A DNA stretch of 64,000 bases from Bacteroidales bacterium (GTDB lineage Bacteria > Bacteroidota > Bacteroidia > Bacteroidales > JAADJA01): the NCBI GenBank assembly GCA_020052415.1, contig JAGVPB010000014.1, positions 30,485 through 94,484 of the forward strand, in the 5' to 3' direction. The number at the start of each line of letters is the position of its first letter. The stretch's first letter is position 1. The notes under the pieces were generated by a model that saw nothing but the letters and a program-made list of their open reading frames with translations, was not told where the DNA came from and ran no database searches. A program made the position numbers and the translations under genes. This document shows, piece after piece, positions 8,874 through 17,479 of this stretch.

Positions 8874-10754
8874 TTATGTTGGCGGATGCAGTCGTTGAGT
8901 GAACCATTTTCGAACCGATTGCATGGTTTTTTGCTGATATGCAGATGCCTGACGCTTGCAGGTTGACCCTTCGACACTGTTTTCCGGTGCACCCCAGCGG
9001 ATTTCAATACAGTCGTTCGGATTGTAAGCCATTTCAAAAGCATCTTTTCGAACAAGGATTTCAGCAAGGGTAAGTTCCTGAGTTGAACCATCAGAACGGG
9101 TATAGCTGATCGTAAGTTCCGAAACCCTTTTTTCAAGGAGAGATTGAAGTTTATTTTTAATGTCTTCCGTCGTGCTTTGCTTTGAGAGGTTATAATCGCC
9201 AGGATATTTGGCAACCCTGTCGGGGAAACCGAGCACCGCATCCATTGCAATCAGCAGCCTTAAATCGCGGTTTGGTGTCGAATAATCTTCCCACAATCCT
9301 CCTGTCTGAAAAATACCGTTGGCATTGGACGGCATAGGGATCACCGTTCCCGGATGCGCTTTTAAATATACTTCACCATTCGCCACCGATTTTACCCGAA
9401 CCAGTAACTGCTCATGTAGCGCCTGTATCAGGTTCAGTAAGGCAGCCTCGGGATCAAGTGGTTTCGGATTGATGATTAGATCCATGTTATGATAGAAAAC
9501 CTCGCTCTCCATTTTCTGCTGCTGAAGCGAAAAGGGGACAAACCCGTTTGATCCATCTAAGGCTTCGTTTGTCGTCAGGCTTAATTTGCCGTTTTCAAAT
9601 AAAATTGGACGGAAAGCTTTAAATCCTGGCTCTCCAACCACTTCAGAAGTGTTAAAAAGGAAATTCCCTTTCCAGAACCTTTTGATAGCAATTGTTTTAT
9701 CAGGTTGAGCATCAACAGCAAGCAACACTCCCGGATGATCTTTCGTCTGTGGCAACCAGCTAACTAAAATAAATGTATGACCGTAGGGATCGGCATAAAC
9801 AGTTCCGGGACGAAGCGCTTCCTTTGTTAGAGAAACAGGATAATAATCCGAATTTTCATTGTCTAAAGAAGTCCGTGCCGTACCCGAATGGACACCATCC
9901 ATCATCCTTCTTAAAAAAGAATTGAACGCCAGTACCGGATTCGTTTTGGAAGCTGCAGTTTCATTGGTGATCCATTGACCTGTTTGGGGATTACGGCCTA
10001 CATAACCCCTGTCACAAATATGAAAACCGAACGGAAGCCCCAGTTTCCAGGCAAAATAAGCCCTCAGGAAAAAAGGATTGTCGGCACAGTCGGGTTCCAT
10101 GATGACTTTGTTTTTGCTTTCAGGATCATCTTCTCCCAGGGAAAGGTAGTTGTAAAGGAAATTATGTTCCTTGTTCTGGGTTACTTCATGAAGTGCAGAC
10201 CATGAAGTCTGTTCGTCACTTCCATGAAACAAAGCGCAGACCCAGGCGGAATAGATTGTCTCCATCCCGCTGTCCCAACTGCGTGTAGTCTTCCAAACTA
10301 CTGCTTTCTGAGGAATCTCCTGACGGGGAGCAATTTCAAATTCAAGATGACCGACCTCTTTATTTTCCAGGATTAGGGTAGCTTTATAAGTACCTTCAGA
10401 ATTTCCGGCAAAATCATCTATCCGCCAGCAAGGCAGTTCATTCCCGGTTTTATGACTCTGCGATTTCAAATTACCCGATGGACCGCTGAGGATGATTTTC
10501 GCCTTCCGGATATTCCTTCCTCCTGTGGCCAGAATGCGAAAACCTTCATTTGGCGCCGGATTTCCGGGTAAAATGAGAATGGCATTCACAGGATTGTAGT
10601 CATCCGGTGTTTCACCCTCAATGACAGCTTCGATTTTTTCGAGTAATGATGAACCCTGCTTCCCTGCCTGTTCACCTCCGCAGGAAGTTATGACTGCGAA
10701 AAACAAAGGAGCAATCATACACCAAATCAGCAGATGGATAAATTTTTTAACCAT
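8874..10754 (-). CDS. large lipoprotein, possible transglutaminase/papain-like enzyme
   Basis: A 626-residue protein with a lipoprotein signal (FFAVITSC then GG, lipid-modified Cys near residue 25). I do not recognise the family firmly. Residues 50-160 look like a beta-sandwich. The central part holds PDCADNPFFLRAYFAWKLGL (Cys near 222), DPYGHTFILVSW (His near 327) and LAVDAQPD (Asp near 347). The order Cys, His, Asp and the local sequence suggest a transglutaminase- or papain-like thiol hydrolase, but this is inference. It follows the NlpC/P60 and epimerase genes on the same strand, so a role in handling murein peptides is plausible. The start is supported by the lipobox. Confidence 0.7.
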   Translation of the reverse strand: MVKKFIHLLIWCMIAPLFFAVITSCGGEQAGKQGSSLLEKIEAVIEGETPDDYNPVNAILILPGNPAPNEGFRILATGGRNIRKAKIILSGPSGNLKSQSHKTGNELPCWRIDDFAGNSEGTYKATLILENKEVGHLEFEIAPRQEIPQKAVVWKTTRSWDSGMETIYSAWVCALFHGSDEQTSWSALHEVTQNKEHNFLYNYLSLGEDDPESKNKVIMEPDCADNPFFLRAYFAWKLGLPFGFHICDRGYVGRNPQTGQWITNETAASKTNPVLAFNSFLRRMMDGVHSGTARTSLDNENSDYYPVSLTKEALRPGTVYADPYGHTFILVSWLPQTKDHPGVLLAVDAQPDKTIAIKRFWKGNFLFNTSEVVGEPGFKAFRPILFENGKLSLTTNEALDGSNGFVPFSLQQQKMESEVFYHNMDLIINPKPLDPEAALLNLIQALHEQLLVRVKSVANGEVYLKAHPGTVIPMPSNANGIFQTGGLWEDYSTPNRDLRLLIAMDAVLGFPDRVAKYPGDYNLSKQSTTEDIKNKLQSLLEKRVSELTISYTRSDGSTQELTLAEILVRKDAFEMAYNPNDCIEIRWGAPENSVEGSTCKRQASAYQQKTMQSVRKWFTQRLHPPT

Positions 10755-10801
10755 GGCTTGAGGGCTTCATTTTAGAGTCTGCCCTGAAAAAGTGATTTTT
10801 T

Positions 10802-10893
10802 GCCACAAAGGCTCCAAAGCACAAAGAAACACCAAGATATTTGGTTGAATTTCACCCTCTTTGTGAAACTTTGAGGTTTCTTTTTTTAGTGGC
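10802..10893. repeat. palindromic intergenic element (CACAAAG/CTTTGTG hairpin)
   Basis: The left part GCCAC...CCAAAGCACAAAG pairs imperfectly with CTTTGTG...ACTTTGAGG...GTGGC on the right. The layout resembles the CCACATAGG family at 42497, 23361 and 12131 with A/T changes. It separates the lipoprotein and epimerase genes. A decayed half-copy may lie at 13636-13672. Confidence 0.6.
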
Positions 10894-10937
10894 ATTTTTC
10901 TTTTATTTAATTTTTTGAAGTGGACTCATATTTTATC

Positions 10938-12086
10938 CTAAAAAACATTTTTCAATAATTTCACCCCGATTCCCGGTTGGTCAATCAGCGCTACTTTACC
11001 ATCAATAATCTGCATCCCTGAAAACGGATCGTTTGAAATAAGCAGGTTCCCATCAAGGTCGGCCCAGTCTGCTTTGGGAGCTAAATGCGCTGCAGCCGAT
11101 ATGCCACAGGAGGTTTCTGTCATGCAACCAATCATCACCTTCATATCCAGGGAACGGGCCAGTGTCAGCATTTGGTGAGCTTCGCGCATCCCGGTGCATT
11201 TCATCAACTTTATGTTGATGCCGTGGTAAACTCCGTGGGCTTTCATTACATCGGGCAACCGCTGAAGCGATTCATCTGCAATCGTTGGCAGCGGACTGTT
11301 TTGCGTGAGCCATACCATATCTTCGATGGCTTTTTTTGGCATGGGCTGCTCAACGAGAACGACCCCGTTCTCCTTCAGCCAGTGGATCATTTCAAGCGCC
11401 ATCACTCGATCGGTCCAGCCCTGGTTCACATCAACACATAGCGGCTTATCAGTTACCGAGCGGATGGTTTCAATCATCTGACGGTCGGTTGCCTGTCCGA
11501 GTTTCACCTTTAATATCTTGTAGGGAGCAGCTTCGGCAACTTTTTGCCTGACTACTTCGGGCGTATCAATACCGATGGTAAACGAAGTATTAGGCGTATC
11601 CGACGGATCGAAACCCCAGATTTTATACCACGGCTGTTTCATCAGCTTACCGACCAGGTCGTGGAGGGCAATATCTACGGAGGCTTTTGCGGCGGTATTA
11701 CCAGGCATCATTGAATCCACATACTGAAGAATATCATCCATCTGAAACGGATCGTTGAACTGTCCCAAATTGAGCGATGAAAGAAATTGAGTTGCGGTTT
11801 CAATGCTTTCTCCCAGGTAAGGTGGCATCGAAGCTTCGCCATATCCCACCACTCCATCAATTTCAAGTCGAGTCAGCACATCAGGTGTCGTTTTCCGCGA
11901 ACTGTTTGCAAGAGTAAAAACATGCTGCAGTTGAAGTTCGTAAGACAAAAAACTTAGTGATAATCCTTTTTTCGAAGAAGGAATAACCTTATACCCGGAG
12001 GTTGCAAACAACATTTCCATTCCGGTAATCCCGGACAAGGCTAACAATCCTGCGGTTCGTAAGAAATTGCGGCGGTCGGTCTTCAT
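10938..12086 (-). CDS. Tat-exported dipeptide epimerase (enolase superfamily)
   Basis: A 382-residue enolase-superfamily protein of the L-Ala-D/L-Glu (dipeptide) epimerase type. It would interconvert L-Ala-D-Glu and L-Ala-L-Glu released from murein. Visible signatures: KILKVKLGQ with the catalytic Lys pair, VDVNQGW (metal Asp), LVEQP (metal Glu), IADES (metal Asp) and INIKLMKC (second catalytic Lys). The N-terminus has a twin-arginine signal, DRRNFLRTAGLLALSG. I therefore start at MKTDRRNFL; an upstream in-frame ATG at 12164 would read through the repeat at 12131-12245. It sits between an NlpC/P60 gene and a lipoprotein gene, in a murein-peptide group. Export is unusual for this normally cytosolic enzyme. 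Confidence 0.87.
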   Translation of the reverse strand: MKTDRRNFLRTAGLLALSGITGMEMLFATSGYKVIPSSKKGLSLSFLSYELQLQHVFTLANSSRKTTPDVLTRLEIDGVVGYGEASMPPYLGESIETATQFLSSLNLGQFNDPFQMDDILQYVDSMMPGNTAAKASVDIALHDLVGKLMKQPWYKIWGFDPSDTPNTSFTIGIDTPEVVRQKVAEAAPYKILKVKLGQATDRQMIETIRSVTDKPLCVDVNQGWTDRVMALEMIHWLKENGVVLVEQPMPKKAIEDMVWLTQNSPLPTIADESLQRLPDVMKAHGVYHGINIKLMKCTGMREAHQMLTLARSLDMKVMIGCMTETSCGISAAAHLAPKADWADLDGNLLISNDPFSGMQIIDGKVALIDQPGIGVKLLKNVF

Positions 12087-12130
12087 ATTTGCAAGTTTAA
12101 TTTTGAATTCGCCCCGAAAAGTGATTTTGA

Positions 12131-12245
12131 ACCACACCTGTCTGCCGACAAGGCAGGTTGACACAAATAATCAAAGGAATTCACATAGGTTTTTGCTTCA
12201 TAATCAACTATGTGAATATCTATGTGTCCTATGATCCTATGTGGT
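12131..12245. repeat. degenerate copy of the CCACATAGG palindrome
   Basis: The right arm (12208-12245) reads CTATGTGAATATCTATGTG then TCCTATGATCCTATGTGGT, the complement of the left end of the element at 42497. The left arm is decayed (ACCACA at 12131, TTCACATAGG at 12180) and holds a small inserted hairpin CCTGTCTGCC-GGCAGG. It lies between the epimerase and NlpC/P60 genes. Confidence 0.65.
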
Positions 12246-12277
12246 AAAGTCATTTTTGATTACTTTTAGCAGAGGAA

Positions 12278-13459
12278 TCAATATTGAAGAATATACCATG
12301 GATGATCCTTCACCCTGACAATACCTTCAGTATTCATTGAATGCAGGATTCTGCGGACTGCTACTGTTTTTCTTGCCGGCATGTAACCCGGATCGCCCGG
12401 AACAATGCTATTGATGCGAACCATGCCTGAAGAATGGATGAAATTTCCGTTGCCCAGATAAATGCCCATGTGGGTGATATGCTGGGATGAACTCCCGAAA
12501 AAGAGCAGGTCGCCGGGTTGCAGGTTGCTTATGTTACTGAAGTCAACCGGTTCGCCATACCTGGCTTGCTGCGAAGCATCGCGGGCGAGGATAATTCCCT
12601 GTGTGTAAAAAACAAGCTTCACAAAACCCGAGCAATCGCTCGCCTTACTTGAAGCTCCTCCCCACAAATAAGGAGAACCCATCATTTTCATGGCAACCGA
12701 CAAGGCAGACTGAATTTTTGGTTCGGAATTAATCCAGGCATCAAAAGAAATACAGTCGGCTTTCTTAACATATCCACTGCGTCCGTCGGGAATCCTTATT
12801 TTCAAATATCCTCTGACGGATGATTCAATCTCGAAAAGATCACCAAGAACTATATCGGAAATTACTTCGCCCTTTTTGTGAGGTTGGTTATAAACAAAGC
12901 CGGACATGCGGTTATAAAAATAGCGGTTCGATTCCATCCAGCGATCCAGTTCTTTTTGTGTGACCGGTTGCAAACCGCTGGTATCCATCCAGCCGATATA
13001 ATATTCGGGGGTTTGAACAAGGTACCATTTATCCACATAATCCAGAATTTTCATCGGGGTTCCCATCATTACCTGCGAAACCAGCTCGGAAGCATCCTTA
13101 GGCAGAATGCGAATATTCGATACCGACAACTTTGCCAAAGCCCAGGTTTTATCACCCAGCGAAGAATCGGGTAAAAGCCTTATGGAATCAATGAATGAGA
13201 CCTTCTGATCGGTCAGGAACCGTATGATCTGCTTCTTAGCTTCCGGCAGGTCGGTTTTTCCAGAAACAACAACCACAGTATCAAGCGTATCTTTTAATTC
13301 AATTTCGAGAATTGCCACCCTCTTATCGGGCACAAGCTGTTTTTGCAGCAATTGCATCTCCTGTGACAGGGCTTTATAGGACAAGGTTTGAGCCATTCCA
13401 AATGTCCATGCACAAAGCAACAGAAACAGGAAGCTTGTTTTTTTGTGAGAAAACTTCAT
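12278..13459 (-). CDS. NlpC/P60 murein peptide endopeptidase with SH3 domains
   Basis: A 393-residue exported protein. A signal peptide covers the first 24 residues (KKTSFLFLLLCAWTFGMAQ). An N-terminal domain of about 100 residues is followed by two SH3b-like segments (KWYLVQTPEYYIGWMDTSG and RGYLKIRIPDGRSGYVKKAD). The NlpC/P60 domain contains the catalytic Cys in SDCSGFVKLVF, His in ITHMGIYLGNGNFIHSSG and the third polar residue after it. The architecture matches the YkfC-type enzymes that release L-Ala-D-Glu from murein tripeptide, which is the substrate of the neighbouring epimerase. I place the start at 13459 because the promoter -7 box lies at 13491-13498, leaving no room for the ATG at 13483. 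The ATG at 13471 is an alternative. Confidence 0.9.
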   Translation of the reverse strand: MKFSHKKTSFLFLLLCAWTFGMAQTLSYKALSQEMQLLQKQLVPDKRVAILEIELKDTLDTVVVVSGKTDLPEAKKQIIRFLTDQKVSFIDSIRLLPDSSLGDKTWALAKLSVSNIRILPKDASELVSQVMMGTPMKILDYVDKWYLVQTPEYYIGWMDTSGLQPVTQKELDRWMESNRYFYNRMSGFVYNQPHKKGEVISDIVLGDLFEIESSVRGYLKIRIPDGRSGYVKKADCISFDAWINSEPKIQSALSVAMKMMGSPYLWGGASSKASDCSGFVKLVFYTQGIILARDASQQARYGEPVDFSNISNLQPGDLLFFGSSSQHITHMGIYLGNGNFIHSSGMVRINSIVPGDPGYMPARKTVAVRRILHSMNTEGIVRVKDHPWYILQY

Positions 13460-13490
13460 TACCGCATTCATATCGAACCGCAAAAGTATG

Positions 13491-13521
13491 GAGATAGTTT
13501 GAAACTAAGGATTATTTCAAA
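13491..13521 (-). promoter_or_regulatory. Bacteroidota promoter for the NlpC/P60 gene
   Basis: On the minus strand TTTG (13521-13518) is followed after 19 bp by TACTTTTG (13498-13491), an exact TTTG-N19-TAnnTTTG. It drives the gene starting at 13459 or 13471. Confidence 0.7.
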
Positions 13522-13940
13522 ACATCATTTTTGCAAATCCGGTAACAGTACGCCGTATTCCGTAAATACACAGGATAAGGAACCTCTGGGATATTTTTTG
13601 GAAGAGGCTGCCTCAAAAGTAAAAAATATAGAAAGTCGCCACTAAAACATCAAAGCACTAAAAATCACAAAAAATACATTATCATTACTTCAATTTGCTT
13701 CTTTTTATGGCAATGGGCTCTATCACGAACTCTATCACCAGCTCTATCACGTCCTCCTGTGAAATTAACTACTTCGGATACTTTATATGTAATTCTGACA
13801 CTGATGAAATGTTAAAAATTTCACATTGTATTTAATATATAATTGCCTCAATTTCAGCACCTAAATCTCAATTAGTGAATATATCTTTAATTCTATATTT
13901 GATATCACCAGTTTTTCCACACTTTTTTTCACTTATCCGT
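13522..13940. other. intergenic debris with a small coding remnant
   Basis: No intact gene is present. On the minus strand a short open stretch reads RITYKVSEVVNFTGGRDRAG and on into RVRDR repeats. Such Asp-Arg runs are seen near the C-termini of some AlbA_2/AAA_4 regulators, so this may be a gene remnant; the evidence is thin. A decayed CAAAG repeat half-arm lies at 13636-13672. Confidence 0.35.
13718..13753. repeat. three tandem 12-bp units (CTCTATCAC plus 3 nt)
   Basis: The units are CTCTATCACGAA, CTCTATCACCAG and CTCTATCACGTC. The 12-bp period keeps reading frame and encodes a four-residue repeat on the minus strand. Confidence 0.7.
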
Positions 13941-14163
13941 TTAAAGCCGATCGCTTTTTAAAACACTCGATAACATGGCTACACCCTGCTCTGTATAAGT
14001 AAATGGCTTGTATTTGCTTTACATACCTCTCCCCGTTTGGAAGATCACAGATTGTGATGTTAAAGGATCATTCAATTACTTTTAAACCCCGAACCTGATA
14101 AATCTTATTCATCAATACCTCATCTGGAATTTTTATCGGAATATTATTTTTGATTTTTGCCAT
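13941..14163 (-). pseudogene. remnant of an ORF6N-domain phage antirepressor-like gene
   Basis: The minus strand ATG at 14163 reads IPDEVLMNKIYQVRGLKVIE and then stops at 14068. A second fragment in another frame (14015-13941) reads KYKPFTYTEQGVAMLSSVLK. Both are hallmark pieces of ORF6N proteins: the start (IPEEVIENKIYLIRGQKVM type) and the FTEQGVAMLSSVL motif. The middle of the domain is missing and the frame is broken. It lies about 270 bp upstream of tRNA-Glu, which suggests debris of an old mobile element near a tRNA. Confidence 0.75.
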
Positions 14164-14361
14164 AAGTTTTATATTGATATTTTACCCCTCCGCTGCCATT
14201 AATGCCTCGCCTCCGTCCTCATCGTAGGATTTTACTTTTGCCTTTTTACTTTTATCTTTTTCCTTGTCTTGTTTTAAAAGGGAGTAAATTTAACTGGAAT
14301 CTTTTAATTGAGATAATTTTCAGGCAATTTCTTTATCATTAAAAAAAATTTCAATCAACAC

Positions 14362-14391
14362 TTGGTTTAAGAAAAAAATGGTGTACTTTTG
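14362..14391 (+). promoter_or_regulatory. promoter of tRNA-Glu
   Basis: TTG at 14362-14364, 19 bp, then TACTTTTG at 14384-14391. The tRNA begins 39 bp after the -7 box. Confidence 0.65.
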
Positions 14392-14430
14392 CACACCCAA
14401 AAAATTCATTCATCAGAATGAAGCTAACAT

Positions 14431-14502
14431 GGCCCGTTCGTCTAGGGGTTAGGACGTCAGGTTTTCATCCTGGTAACAGGGGTTCGATTCCCCTACGGGC
14501 TA
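14431..14502 (+). tRNA. tRNA-Glu (anticodon TTC)
   Basis: A 72-nt cloverleaf. The acceptor arm GGCCCGT pairs with ACGGGCT (G-U at the first pair). The anticodon stem CAGG/CCTG encloses the loop TTTTCAT, giving anticodon TTC. The T arm is GGGGTTCGATTCCCC. The discriminator is A, and CCA is not encoded. It has its own promoter upstream and a terminator hairpin downstream. Confidence 0.97.
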
Positions 14503-14516
14503 CGAAAAGAAAATTT

Positions 14517-14552
14517 AAAAGCTTGTATTGAAATAATATACAGGCTTTTTTT
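14517..14552 (+). terminator. intrinsic terminator after tRNA-Glu
   Basis: The stem AAAAGCTTGTAT pairs with ATACAGGCTTTT (one wobble) and runs into a T stretch. Confidence 0.75.
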
Positions 14553-14699
14553 TATTGGAGTAATATTAATCAGCCAATAATTCTTCAGGGGACTGATTGT
14601 TATTTTGGAAGGATTGAGAAAGTATTATCAGAACCATGAGAAATCAGGGAAAAGACATTGATACTACGATGAAGTAACTATTTGGCTAAAAAATTGTTA

Positions 14700-14730
14700 T
14701 TGATTTAAGCACTCAGGAATTTTATCTTTG
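14700..14730 (+). promoter_or_regulatory. promoter of the metallophosphoesterase gene
   Basis: TTG at 14700-14702, 20 bp, TATCTTTG at 14723-14730. The start codon at 14745 lies only 14 bp after the box, so the leader must be very short. Confidence 0.55.
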
Positions 14731-14744
14731 TTTAAACTTTATTC

Positions 14745-16649
14745 ATGAAATTTATTTTTACCATTATCACATATTCATTTTTTAACATGAATATTAACAC
14801 AGCACCCGACCAGCCCATCCTGATTGAGCCTGCAAATCAGGCTACAAATGTTTCTACTTCCCCGGTATTATCTGTATTGGTTTCCGATATTGACTCTGAT
14901 AATCTGATTGTTACATATTATGGAAGGAAGAAAGCGATTGCCCCTCCCAAATTTACGATCATTGGGATGCCGGATACACAATATTATACATCGGGTAAAT
15001 ATGGAGGAAGCCCGGCAATCATGAATTCACAAACGCAATGGATTACTGACAATAAGGATTCACTAAACATTGTTTATGTTGCTCATTTGGGCGACTGCGT
15101 TGATGATGGCGATTTATACGAAGCACCGTGGCAGGCAGCAGAGGTTGCTATGGAATATATTGAGAACCCCATAACAACCAACCTTGCAGATGGAATTCCC
15201 TATGGAATTGCGGTAGGAAACCATGACCAAACTCCGGCGGGTGATGCAGACGGAACCACCAATTATTATAACCAATATTTTGGAGAAAACAGGTTTTCAG
15301 GGAGAGGCTATTACGGGGGTCACTATGGATCAAATAACGATAACCATTATCAGTTGTTTAGTGCTGGTGGAATGGATTTTATCAGTATTTATATTGAATA
15401 TGATCCTTCACCAGATACTACTGTTATTAACTGGGCTGAAGACCTTCTTCAAACCTGGGGAAATCGCAGGGCGATTATCGTCAGTCATTATATCATTGGA
15501 ACAGGAAATCCCGGTGCTTTCGCAACCCAGGGTCAGGCAATTTATAATGCACTGAAGGACCATCCAAATGTATTTCTGTTCTTATGTGGCCATGTCCCCG
15601 GAGAGGGCAGACGCAGCGATACATATAACGGCAATATGATTCATTCTGTTCTTGCCGACTACCAAGCAAGACCTAATGGAGGTAACGGCTGGCTTAATAT
15701 ATTTGAATTTGATCCTGAAAACCACATAATTTCGGTTAATACCTATTCTCCCTGGCTGGATCAATGGGAAACTGATAATAATAGCCAATTTACTCTGCCT
15801 TATACTATGAGCACAGAGTTTCCCTTTCAATTGCTTGGCTCTGAAAATATTGTACCTTCGGGATCAACCTCCATGTTTAACTGGTCAAATTTGGATTCAA
15901 ATACCGAATATGAGTGGTTTGTAACCATTGATGACGGTGAAGATATTACCATCAGCCCCACCTGGACATTTACAACAGGGAATCATCGTTTGAGCATTAA
16001 AGTTAATTTGGAGGGAGCATTTAACGGGACGGAAATGAATGCAGATCTTACGCCAATTTTGCCATTATCCCAGCCCTATACAGGCTTGCCATGGGAGTAC
16101 CAGGGAATTGAAAATGTTGGGGTGCTGCCTCCAAATATTGTAGATTGGGTTTTGGTTGAATTGAGAGATGCAACGGATGCCAATTCAGCCACATCTTCTA
16201 CGCGAATTGCCAGACAAGCAGCCTTTATCAGGAACACTGGAGAAATTGCCGGATTGGATGGAGCCAGTACTTTATCCTTCTCAAGTAATATTATCAACCT
16301 GCTGTTTGCAGCTATTTGGCATCGTAATCATCTTGGGGTTCTTTCAGCACTGCCTTTGGAAAATATTGGCGGTACATACGTCTATGATTTTTCTGTTGGA
16401 TTTGAAAAGGCATTAGGCGGAATTAGTGCTCAAAATGAATTAAATGCTGGCATTTGGGGCATGATCGGTGGAGATGCCAATGCAAATGGAATGATTGGTT
16501 CGGATGATAAAACACTGGAATGGATGTTGAAAGCCGGTTTGAAGGGATACTTAGGAGGCGACTGTAATTTAGACACTCAGGTTAATAATAAGGATAAAAA
16601 TGAAATCTGGCTGCCGAACATGGGAAAAGAATGTCAGGTACCTGAATAA
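14745..16649 (+). CDS. secreted calcineurin-like metallophosphoesterase, multidomain
   Basis: A 634-residue protein. Residues 20-60 carry a PANQATNVSTSPVLSVLVSD Ig-like segment. The calcineurin-like phosphoesterase domain follows, with metal motifs GMPDTQYY (near 77), AHLGDCVDDGD (near 108), VGNHDQ (near 155), IIVSHYI (near 246) and LCGHVPG (near 283). A fibronectin-like domain (FNWSNLDSNTEYEWFVTIDD) is next. The C-terminus has a dockerin-like pair, GDANANGMIGSDDKT and GDCNLDTQVNNKDKNEIW. There is a short hydrophobic N-terminus that may be a weak signal peptide; no type A sorting domain is visible. Probably an extracellular phosphodiesterase or phosphatase. The natural substrate is unknown. 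Confidence 0.85.
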   Translation: MKFIFTIITYSFFNMNINTAPDQPILIEPANQATNVSTSPVLSVLVSDIDSDNLIVTYYGRKKAIAPPKFTIIGMPDTQYYTSGKYGGSPAIMNSQTQWITDNKDSLNIVYVAHLGDCVDDGDLYEAPWQAAEVAMEYIENPITTNLADGIPYGIAVGNHDQTPAGDADGTTNYYNQYFGENRFSGRGYYGGHYGSNNDNHYQLFSAGGMDFISIYIEYDPSPDTTVINWAEDLLQTWGNRRAIIVSHYIIGTGNPGAFATQGQAIYNALKDHPNVFLFLCGHVPGEGRRSDTYNGNMIHSVLADYQARPNGGNGWLNIFEFDPENHIISVNTYSPWLDQWETDNNSQFTLPYTMSTEFPFQLLGSENIVPSGSTSMFNWSNLDSNTEYEWFVTIDDGEDITISPTWTFTTGNHRLSIKVNLEGAFNGTEMNADLTPILPLSQPYTGLPWEYQGIENVGVLPPNIVDWVLVELRDATDANSATSSTRIARQAAFIRNTGEIAGLDGASTLSFSSNIINLLFAAIWHRNHLGVLSALPLENIGGTYVYDFSVGFEKALGGISAQNELNAGIWGMIGGDANANGMIGSDDKTLEWMLKAGLKGYLGGDCNLDTQVNNKDKNEIWLPNMGKECQVPE

Positions 16650-16753
16650 TTGAATGAATATCCACTTTAAACATTGTAAGTCTGCTGATTTAATGTTCAA
16701 AAGAAATTATACCAAAGTGAAATTCTAACAGGTTCGCAAGGAATTCGCTTCAA

Positions 16754-17437
16754 TCATTCATGATCAGCCTGAAACTTAAATCCTAGCCGTTTTCCTGTCC
16801 TGAGTTGCATGGTGTCAACGGTCGAAATGAATTCCTGTACCGACACCTCTTTAACATCATTGTAGGGCGGGGTAAGAAGATCAAAGTTGATGGTATATTG
16901 TATCGCCGATTCAAGTATTTTGCATGATGTTTCCTGCGTCATCTCCGAAGTGCCGAAGCTGCTGTATAAAAACCCTATCTCTCTTTTGCCTTCGACAAAA
17001 TAATGCATATCCTTATTGATCATGATACGGCCAATAAGATAACCTAAGTCGTTGAACCTGCTGTATTTGAAAGAATCACTCAGAAAATTAAAAATATTGA
17101 TGATACCACAATACGACCGCTCCTTATCTTCACGGATATACGGGGTCTTCATAACTTCGTGATCACGTGGGATTTCGAAAACATTCGTATGCATCATGAA
17201 TACAAGAGTGTCGCCTGCAAACTTAAGTTCAGATTCAAATTCATTCCTGTCGCGGTATATAAAAGGTATTTTTTTTGACTGATCACTGCTGAGGGATTCA
17301 TATTGTGTAACAAGCCTCTGCATGGCGTTTTTTAAAAGATTCAGGGTGTCGTAAGTATTCCTGTAAACCTTTTGTTTTAATGCAGCCTTTTTGATAAGTG
17401 CGTTGAAAAGTTCATCCGGCTGGTGTTGTTTGTCCAT
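16754..17437 (-). CDS. unknown conserved-looking soluble protein next to porT
   Basis: A 227-residue protein with no signal peptide or membrane segment, so probably cytoplasmic. The N-terminal 60 residues are helical and charged (ELFNALIKKAALKQKVYRN...). The middle reads LVFMMHTNVFEIPRDHEVMK and YCGIINIFNFLSDSFKYSRF. I do not recognise the family. It starts 42 bp after the stop of porT on the same strand, so the two are probably co-transcribed. This makes it a candidate for a T9SS-linked or envelope-linked factor, but that is inference only. Confidence 0.75.
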   Translation of the reverse strand: MDKQHQPDELFNALIKKAALKQKVYRNTYDTLNLLKNAMQRLVTQYESLSSDQSKKIPFIYRDRNEFESELKFAGDTLVFMMHTNVFEIPRDHEVMKTPYIREDKERSYCGIINIFNFLSDSFKYSRFNDLGYLIGRIMINKDMHYFVEGKREIGFLYSSFGTSEMTQETSCKILESAIQYTINFDLLTPPYNDVKEVSVQEFISTVDTMQLRTGKRLGFKFQADHE

Positions 17438-17479
17438 TTTTGCGGGATTTCAGGATATAAATAATAATGTCAATAACGA

